From positions 1 to 9,597 of the forward strand of contig JAGWRL010000029.1 in assembly GCA_028876585.1 (NCBI GenBank): a stretch of 9,597 nt of DNA, in the 5' to 3' direction. Below the pieces are notes generated by a model that ran no database searches, was not told where the DNA came from, and saw only the letters and a program-made list of their open reading frames with translations. Shown here one piece after another: positions 6,777-9,597 of the stretch. Both the position numbers and the translations under genes were made by a program. The stretch comes from Pseudomonadota bacterium (GTDB lineage Bacteria > Pseudomonadota > Alphaproteobacteria > Rhizobiales > Beijerinckiaceae). Positions within the stretch are counted from its first letter, which is position 1. The number at the start of each line of letters is the position of its first letter.

Positions 6777-6806
6777 GTGACGAGTGCGGCGAAATCATGC
6801 CATAAT
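6777..6806 (+). promoter_or_regulatory. Possible promoter of the CRP/FNR-type gene
   Basis: GTGACG (6777-6782) and CATAAT (6801-6806) are separated by 18 bp and resemble sigma70-type -35 and -10 boxes. Transcription would start near 6813, leaving a leader of about 14 nt that includes AGGA (6816-6819), 7 nt before the ATG at 6827. Confidence 0.45.
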
Positions 6807-6826
6807 GCAGCGTGCAGGACTTCCCA

Positions 6827-7543
6827 ATGCTTGAAACCGCATCAAAGGCGTCTGGTTCGGGAACCCGGATGGAAAACAGGACCTTAGCCAAGGTTCCGCT
6901 GTTCGCCGCGCTGCCGGCCGAGGAAATCCACGCGCTCGACGCGCGCTGCCTGTGGCGGCGGGTCGGCGGCGGCGAATGGGTGATCGACTATCAGGCGGAA
7001 AGCGCCGACGTCTATTTCGTTTTCAGCGGGTTGGCGCGGGTGGTGATCGTCAGCGCCGGGCGCGAAATGATCCTGCGCGACATCCGCGAGGGCGAGTATT
7101 TCGGCCATTATTCGGCGATCGACGGCAAACCCAGATCGGCCGCGATCGTCGCAGTGACCGATTCCGTGGTCGCGCGCATGTCGGCGGCGGTGCTGTGGGA
7201 TGCGATCCATCGTTACCCCTCGGTGCGCGAAATGGTGCTGAAAGACCTGGTCGGCGATATCCGCACCGCCAATCAGCGGGCGCACGAACAGGCGAATTTC
7301 GATGTGAAGAAAAGGCTGTGCGCCGAACTCATCCGCCTGTCGCGCTCGACCGGCGAGGGCCGCGTGGTGGTGTCGCCGCCGCCCACTCACGCGGAATTCG
7401 CGGCGCGCATCAGCACGCACCGCGAAGCGGTCACGAAAACTTTATCCGCGCTTGAACGCGAGGGGATGATCTCGCGCAGCCCGTCCGCCATCGTCCTGGC
7501 CGATGCGGCGCAACTTCGCCGCATCCTGGCTGCCGACACCTGA
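6827..7543 (+). CDS. CRP/FNR-family transcriptional regulator
   Basis: A 238-residue regulator. The cyclic-nucleotide-binding-type beta-barrel covers about 22-130, with GEWVIDYQAESADVYFVFSG (49-68) and EYFGHYSAIDGKPRSAAI (90-107). A long dimer helix follows at about 130-165, then a Crp-type winged helix at about 180-236. The recognition helix STHREAVTKTLSALEREG keeps Arg199 and Glu200, equal to Arg180 and Glu181 of E. coli CRP, and has Lys204 at the Arg185 position. A TGTGA-like half-site is therefore expected. Arg103-Ser104 of the phosphate cassette are present, but the ribose-contacting Glu (FGE) is His94, so cAMP binding is uncertain. No FNR-type cysteine cluster is present. The ATG at 6827 is chosen because AGGA lies 7 nt upstream; GTG 6812 and ATG 6869 are alternatives. 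It is convergent with the small paralogue at 7553-7972. The effector is unknown. Confidence 0.92.
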   Translation: MLETASKASGSGTRMENRTLAKVPLFAALPAEEIHALDARCLWRRVGGGEWVIDYQAESADVYFVFSGLARVVIVSAGREMILRDIREGEYFGHYSAIDGKPRSAAIVAVTDSVVARMSAAVLWDAIHRYPSVREMVLKDLVGDIRTANQRAHEQANFDVKKRLCAELIRLSRSTGEGRVVVSPPPTHAEFAARISTHREAVTKTLSALEREGMISRSPSAIVLADAAQLRRILAADT

Positions 7544-7552
7544 TCGTTTCGT

Positions 7553-7972
7553 TCACGCGGCGCGTCGCAGCGCCGTCGAGAATTGCGTCAGATCGGCTTC
7601 CAGCGCCTGCATCACCTCTTCACGCCAGCCTTCGCGCGGCGCGGCGGCGGGATCCTGCGCCGAGCGGCGACGGCTGCCGGCCACGCCCGCCGCCACGAAG
7701 GCGCCGGAGGCCAGCGCCAACGCGCCGAGCGTGATGATCACGTCGAAATCGAAATAGCGTTGCGCCATGACTTTCGCCATTTGCGGCCGCGCCAGGGCCG
7801 CGCGGGCGGAAACGCCGCCAACCGCCTCGTGTCCCTGCACGAAATCGGCTTTGACGATCAACGAATGGGCGGCCGGGCCAAGCGCTTTCGAATCGGACAT
7901 CGCCGCGAGAGCGGGCGAGGCGGCGACGGACGCAAACACCACAAGGGCGCCAAGGGCGGAGGACACGTTCAT
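7553..7972 (-). CDS. Small exported single-helix protein, paralogue A (unknown function)
   Basis: A 139-residue protein I do not recognise. Residues 1-23 form a signal-peptide-like segment ending ASPALA, although its n-region lacks a basic residue. A short, variable extracytoplasmic part (24-72) leads into RYFDFDVIITLGALALASG (72-90) and the rest of one membrane helix, to about 97. It is followed by basic GSRRRS, so the C-terminus should face the cytoplasm. The tail ends EEVMQALEADLTQFSTALRR with two further Ala. The same plan, with clear identity in the helix and tail, recurs in the next upstream gene (8233-8631). The start at 7972 is chosen because GGGAG lies 6 nt upstream and the signal peptide begins there; longer in-frame readings add a basic, non-signal stretch. 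It has its own promoter region with CRP-like and CtrA-like sites and a leader hairpin, and is convergent with the CRP-type gene (9-bp gap). Confidence 0.85.
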   Translation of the reverse strand: MNVSSALGALVVFASVAASPALAAMSDSKALGPAAHSLIVKADFVQGHEAVGGVSARAALARPQMAKVMAQRYFDFDVIITLGALALASGAFVAAGVAGSRRRSAQDPAAAPREGWREEVMQALEADLTQFSTALRRAA

Positions 7973-7992
7973 TGCCGACTCCCATCGCTTGG

Positions 7993-8015
7993 AGCGTTCT
8001 TTTCCACAGAACGCT
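7993..8015 (-). promoter_or_regulatory. Leader hairpin of paralogue A
   Basis: AGCGTTCT (7993-8000) and AGAACGCT (8008-8015) form a perfect 8-bp stem with a 7-nt loop in the presumed 5' leader. It starts 21 nt before the ATG and 9 nt ahead of the GGGAG ribosome binding site. Paralogue B has an unrelated hairpin at the same distance, which suggests a structural role such as mRNA stability or control of initiation, or an operator. Confidence 0.6.
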
Positions 8016-8030
8016 TCCATTGAACACAGA

Positions 8031-8045
8031 TTAACACTTCGTTTA
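8031..8045. promoter_or_regulatory. CtrA-like box, paralogue A promoter
   Basis: On the gene strand this reads TAAA-CGAAGTG-TTAA, one mismatch from the CtrA consensus TTAA-N7-TTAA. It starts 59 nt before the ATG, exactly where paralogue B has a full match. CtrA is the cell-cycle response regulator of alphaproteobacteria and commonly binds over the -35 region. The assignment is inference from sequence match and position. Confidence 0.45.
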
Positions 8046-8054
8046 CTTCTTGAC

Positions 8055-8070
8055 TGTGGCAAAACTCACA
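8055..8070. promoter_or_regulatory. CRP-like site, paralogue A promoter
   Basis: On the gene strand TGTGAGTTTTGCCACA matches TGTGA-N6-TCACA at 9 of 10 half-site positions. It starts 83 nt before the ATG and 10 bp upstream of the CtrA-like box. A CRP-family regulator with a TGTGA-type recognition helix is encoded about 0.5 kb away. Paralogue B has the same site at the same spacing. Confidence 0.6.
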
Positions 8071-8088
8071 CGCCACAAAGCCGGAGCG

Positions 8089-8102
8089 TCACGATTTCGT
8101 GA
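8089..8102. promoter_or_regulatory. Short inverted repeat TCACGA-TT-TCGTGA
   Basis: A perfect 6-bp inverted repeat with a 2-bp centre, 19 bp upstream of the CRP-like site of paralogue A. It may be a further operator half-site pair or incidental. Paralogue B has no counterpart at this distance. Confidence 0.3.
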
Positions 8103-8110
8103 GCCATCCC

Positions 8111-8137
8111 GGAGCTTCAAAACGAGCGCAAAGCTCC
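8111..8137. repeat. Weak inverted repeat in the gap between the two paralogues
   Basis: GGAGCTT (8111-8117) pairs with AAGCTCC (8131-8137) across a 13-nt loop. It lies between the paralogue B terminator-like hairpin and the paralogue A promoter. No function is evident. Confidence 0.25.
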
Positions 8138-8188
8138 AGCCTCGCCCCTCGTTTCCCACACCCACTCAACGCGCTGTTACGGTCTGGG

Positions 8189-8206
8189 TTCCGCTCGAAA
8201 GCGGAA
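8189..8206 (-). terminator. Hairpin downstream of paralogue B, terminator-like but without U-tract
   Basis: TTCCGCT (8189-8195) and AGCGGAA (8200-8206) form a perfect 7-bp stem; read on the minus strand the loop is the stable TTCG tetraloop. It begins 26 nt past the paralogue B stop. Only CCC, not a T-run, follows on the gene strand, so it may mark or protect an mRNA end rather than act as an intrinsic terminator. It supports separate transcripts for the two paralogues. Confidence 0.4.
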
Positions 8207-8232
8207 TTTCGCCCGACGCCGCGAAGCCGGCT

Positions 8233-8631
8233 TCAGGCGGCGCGGCGGTAGGGCGGCGCGAATTCGGCGAGATCGGCTTGCATGGCCTGGAACACCGACT
8301 CGTGTCCGTCGCCCTCGCTTTCGCCCGGCGGCGTCGCGTTGACGCGGGCGCGGCCCGCCCTCAACGCCGCCAGCGCGCCGCCCGCCAGCGCCAGCGCGCC
8401 GATGGTGACCAGCGCGTTGAAATCAAAATAGTCGCGCGCCGCCCGCGCGGTTTCGGCGTCGAAGCGGTCGAACCGCGACGGCCGGCCGGCAATCATCGCC
8501 GCGCCGAGCGAGAAATCGGCGGCCGGTTTCAGCTCCGTCAGGCTCGCCGCGGTGAGGGCGTGAGCGGGGGCGGCAGCGACCGGCGCGAGCGCGAGACTGG
8601 CGAGCAGGACGGCGGCGCGGAAGGCGTTCAT
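8233..8631 (-). CDS. Small exported single-helix protein, paralogue B (unknown function)
   Basis: A 132-residue unrecognised protein, paralogous to the one at 7553-7972. Residues 1-25 (MNAFRAAVLLASLALAPVAA, then a site ending AHA) make a typical signal peptide. The short ectodomain (26-66) is not similar to that of A. DYFDFNALVTIGALALAGGA (67-86) and the following residues form the shared motif and membrane helix, closed by basic RAGRAR. The polar tail ends ESVFQAMQADLAEF, then RRAA, matching A. Over the YFDF-helix stretch about 15 of 23 positions are identical, and over the last 22 residues about 12. The ATG at 8631 has GGAG 8 nt upstream; a GTG at 8649 would displace the signal peptide and is rejected. 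It lies downstream of lpxK on the same strand, but has its own CRP-like site, CtrA-like box and leader hairpin in the 111-bp gap. Confidence 0.87.
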   Translation of the reverse strand: MNAFRAAVLLASLALAPVAAAPAHALTAASLTELKPAADFSLGAAMIAGRPSRFDRFDAETARAARDYFDFNALVTIGALALAGGALAALRAGRARVNATPPGESEGDGHESVFQAMQADLAEFAPPYRRAA

Positions 8632-8651
8632 GGCGAACTCTCCAAACACTC

Positions 8652-8671
8652 GGCTTCGATCTGGCGAAGCC
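8652..8671 (-). promoter_or_regulatory. Leader hairpin of paralogue B
   Basis: GGCTTCG (8652-8658) and CGAAGCC (8665-8671) form a perfect 7-bp stem with a 6-nt loop. It starts 21 nt before the ATG, just upstream of the GGAGAG ribosome binding site. Sequence differs entirely from the paralogue A hairpin, but the position is the same. Confidence 0.6.
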
Positions 8672-8689
8672 CTTTGCTGGAGTCGATGT

Positions 8690-8704
8690 TTAACGGGCCG
8701 TTAA
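8690..8704. promoter_or_regulatory. CtrA-like box, paralogue B promoter
   Basis: TTAACGGGCCGTTAA is a full TTAA-N7-TTAA match and also a perfect 15-bp palindrome (7-bp arms, single central base). It begins 59 nt before the ATG. Three GANTC sites, the target of the cell-cycle methylase CcrM, lie within 60 bp (8680-8684, 8706-8710, 8734-8738). CtrA binding is inferred. Confidence 0.55.
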
Positions 8705-8713
8705 GGAATCCGC

Positions 8714-8729
8714 TGTGGGAATTGTCACA
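8714..8729. promoter_or_regulatory. CRP-like site, paralogue B promoter
   Basis: On the gene strand TGTGACAATTCCCACA matches TGTGA-N6-TCACA at 9 of 10 half-site positions, with the same single deviation as the paralogue A site. It starts 83 nt before the ATG and ends 14 bp from the lpxK stop, so it serves paralogue B and not lpxK. Confidence 0.62.
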
Positions 8730-8742
8730 AGCCGAATCGCGC

Positions 8743-9597
8743 TCAGCGCCGCAGGCCGGAAAGCCATTTCGCCACCGCGCTCACGTTGTCGAAGCCAAGC
8801 GTCACCGGCAGCGTGCGCACCTCCTCGGCGAATTCGGCCGGCAGCCGCACGAGATCCTTCTCTGTGCACACCAGCGTCAGCCCGCGCCGCGCCGCGCGCG
8901 CCAGCAGCCGCTCGATCTCGCGCGGGCGAAACAGCCAATGATCGGGAAAAACCGCCGTCTCCGCCACCTGCGCGCCGATCTCCTTCAGCGTGGCGAAGAA
9001 TTTTTGCGGATTGGCGATGCCGGCGAAGGCCAGCACCGGCCGGCCGATCAGTTGCGAGGCGGCGATCGCGTCCGCCTTCAGGTTGGCGCGGAACACCGGC
9101 TTTGGCGGCTCGCGCGCGCTGAGGCTCGCCGCCGTCTCGGCGTCGCCGCCGATCATCGCCAGCGCGTCGACGAACCGCCATTGCGCGCTCACCGGCGCGC
9201 GCAGCGGCCCGGCCGGCAGGCACAGCCCGTTGCCGAACGGCGCCTCGCCGTCGACCGCCGCGATCGTCAGCGTTTTCTGCAGCGCCGGATTTTGCAGGCC
9301 GTCGTCCATCACCAGCACGCTGGCGCCGTCCTCGACGGCGAGCCGCGCCGAGGCGACGCGGTCGCGGCCGACGAAACAGGGCGCGACACGGGCGAGCAGC
9401 AGCGGTTCGTCGCCGACCCGGCGCGCATTGTCGACGCCCGGCGCCACGCGCACGCTCTCCGCCCGCGCCTCGCCGCCATAGCCGCGCGACAGAAACGCCG
9501 GCCGCTCGCCGGCGGCGCGCAAAAGCCGCGCCAGCGCGATCGCGGTCGGCGTCTTGCCGGCGCCGCCGACGACGAAATTGCCGACGCACAGCACGGG
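8743..9597 (-). CDS. lpxK: Tetraacyldisaccharide 4'-kinase, 5' end outside window
   Basis: LpxK uses ATP to phosphorylate the 4' position of the lipid A disaccharide at the cytoplasmic face of the inner membrane, making lipid IVA (Raetz pathway). The 284 visible residues include the P-loop CVGNFVVGGAGKTPTAIA (4-21 of the fragment), SRGYGG at 37-42, and the Asp-Asp-Gly of VMDDGLQNPALQK at 96-108, which holds the catalytic Asp. Family elements FAGIANPQKFF (191-201), VFPDHW (216-221) and CTEKDLVRLP (244-253) follow. Family proteins are about 320-350 residues, so roughly 40-60 N-terminal residues, including the membrane-associating helix, lie beyond the right edge. The GTG at 9594 is internal (PVLCVGNF is a conserved segment), not the start. 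No terminator is seen after the stop; the paralogue B promoter begins 14 bp later. Confidence 0.96.
   Translation of the reverse strand, partial: PVLCVGNFVVGGAGKTPTAIALARLLRAAGERPAFLSRGYGGEARAESVRVAPGVDNARRVGDEPLLLARVAPCFVGRDRVASARLAVEDGASVLVMDDGLQNPALQKTLTIAAVDGEAPFGNGLCLPAGPLRAPVSAQWRFVDALAMIGGDAETAASLSAREPPKPVFRANLKADAIAASQLIGRPVLAFAGIANPQKFFATLKEIGAQVAETAVFPDHWLFRPREIERLLARAARRGLTLVCTEKDLVRLPAEFAEEVRTLPVTLGFDNVSAVAKWLSGLRR

Noticed and set aside
7973..8062. Longer N-terminus for paralogue A
   Set aside because: The extension is basic and non-hydrophobic, would bury the signal peptide, and would run through the conserved leader hairpin and CtrA-like box.
8632..8649. GTG start for paralogue B at 8649
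   Set aside because: It would put acidic residues ahead of the signal peptide and lie over the real ribosome binding site; ATG 8631 is better placed.

Overview
The window is a dense, high-GC stretch of chromosome. It most likely comes from an alphaproteobacterium of the Hyphomicrobiales (Rhizobiales) type. The grounds are the Ala/Arg/Gly-rich codon use, the mix of families (GltD, omega-amino-acid transaminase, two DedA proteins, LpxK), and CtrA-like TTAA-N7-TTAA boxes in two promoters. LpxK implies a Gram-negative outer membrane with lipid A. I see no mobile element, tRNA, rRNA or CRISPR array. Genus-level placement is not possible from the sequence alone.

Layout, left to right. (1) Minus strand, 1-645: the N-terminal 215 residues of GltD, the small subunit of glutamate synthase, cut by the window edge. 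A 133-bp gap upstream of it holds a 20-bp tandem repeat (716-758). (2) 779-1330 minus, an XRE-cupin regulator, is divergent from 1433-2770 plus, a class III omega-amino acid (beta-alanine):pyruvate aminotransferase. Their 102-bp gap carries an 18-bp near-palindrome over the regulator's own -10 box, which suggests an autoregulated, probably leaderless regulator. (3) 2775-3305 minus, a short DedA membrane protein. (4) 3382-4575 plus, an APC-family permease, followed after a perfect GC hairpin by 4620-5606 plus, an HtrA/DegP-like serine protease with one PDZ domain and no signal peptide. (5) 5603-6241 minus, a second, canonical DedA protein, in an apparent operon with 6249-6599 minus, a small phasin-like protein of unknown role. 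(6) 6827-7543 plus, a CRP/FNR-family regulator, preceded by two perfect inverted repeats. (7) 7553-7972 and 8233-8631, both minus, two small paralogous exported or membrane-anchored proteins of unknown function. (8) 8743 to the right edge, minus, lpxK, lacking its 5' end.

The most interesting part is region 7. The two small proteins share a plan: signal peptide, short variable ectodomain, a Tyr-Phe-Asp-Phe motif leading into one membrane helix, a charged tail, and a C-terminus ending in Arg-Arg-Ala-Ala. Each has its own promoter region, and the two are laid out at identical distances. A CRP-like TGTGA-N6-CCACA site starts 83 nt before the ATG, a CtrA-like TTAA-N7-TTAA (TAAA-N7-TTAA in one) starts 59 nt before, and a perfect hairpin starts 21 nt before, just ahead of the ribosome binding site. 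The hairpins differ in sequence but not in position. A CRP-family regulator whose recognition helix keeps the Arg-Glu pair lies next to the pair. This looks like an undescribed small-protein family under joint CRP-type and possibly CtrA control. The function itself cannot be read from the sequence.
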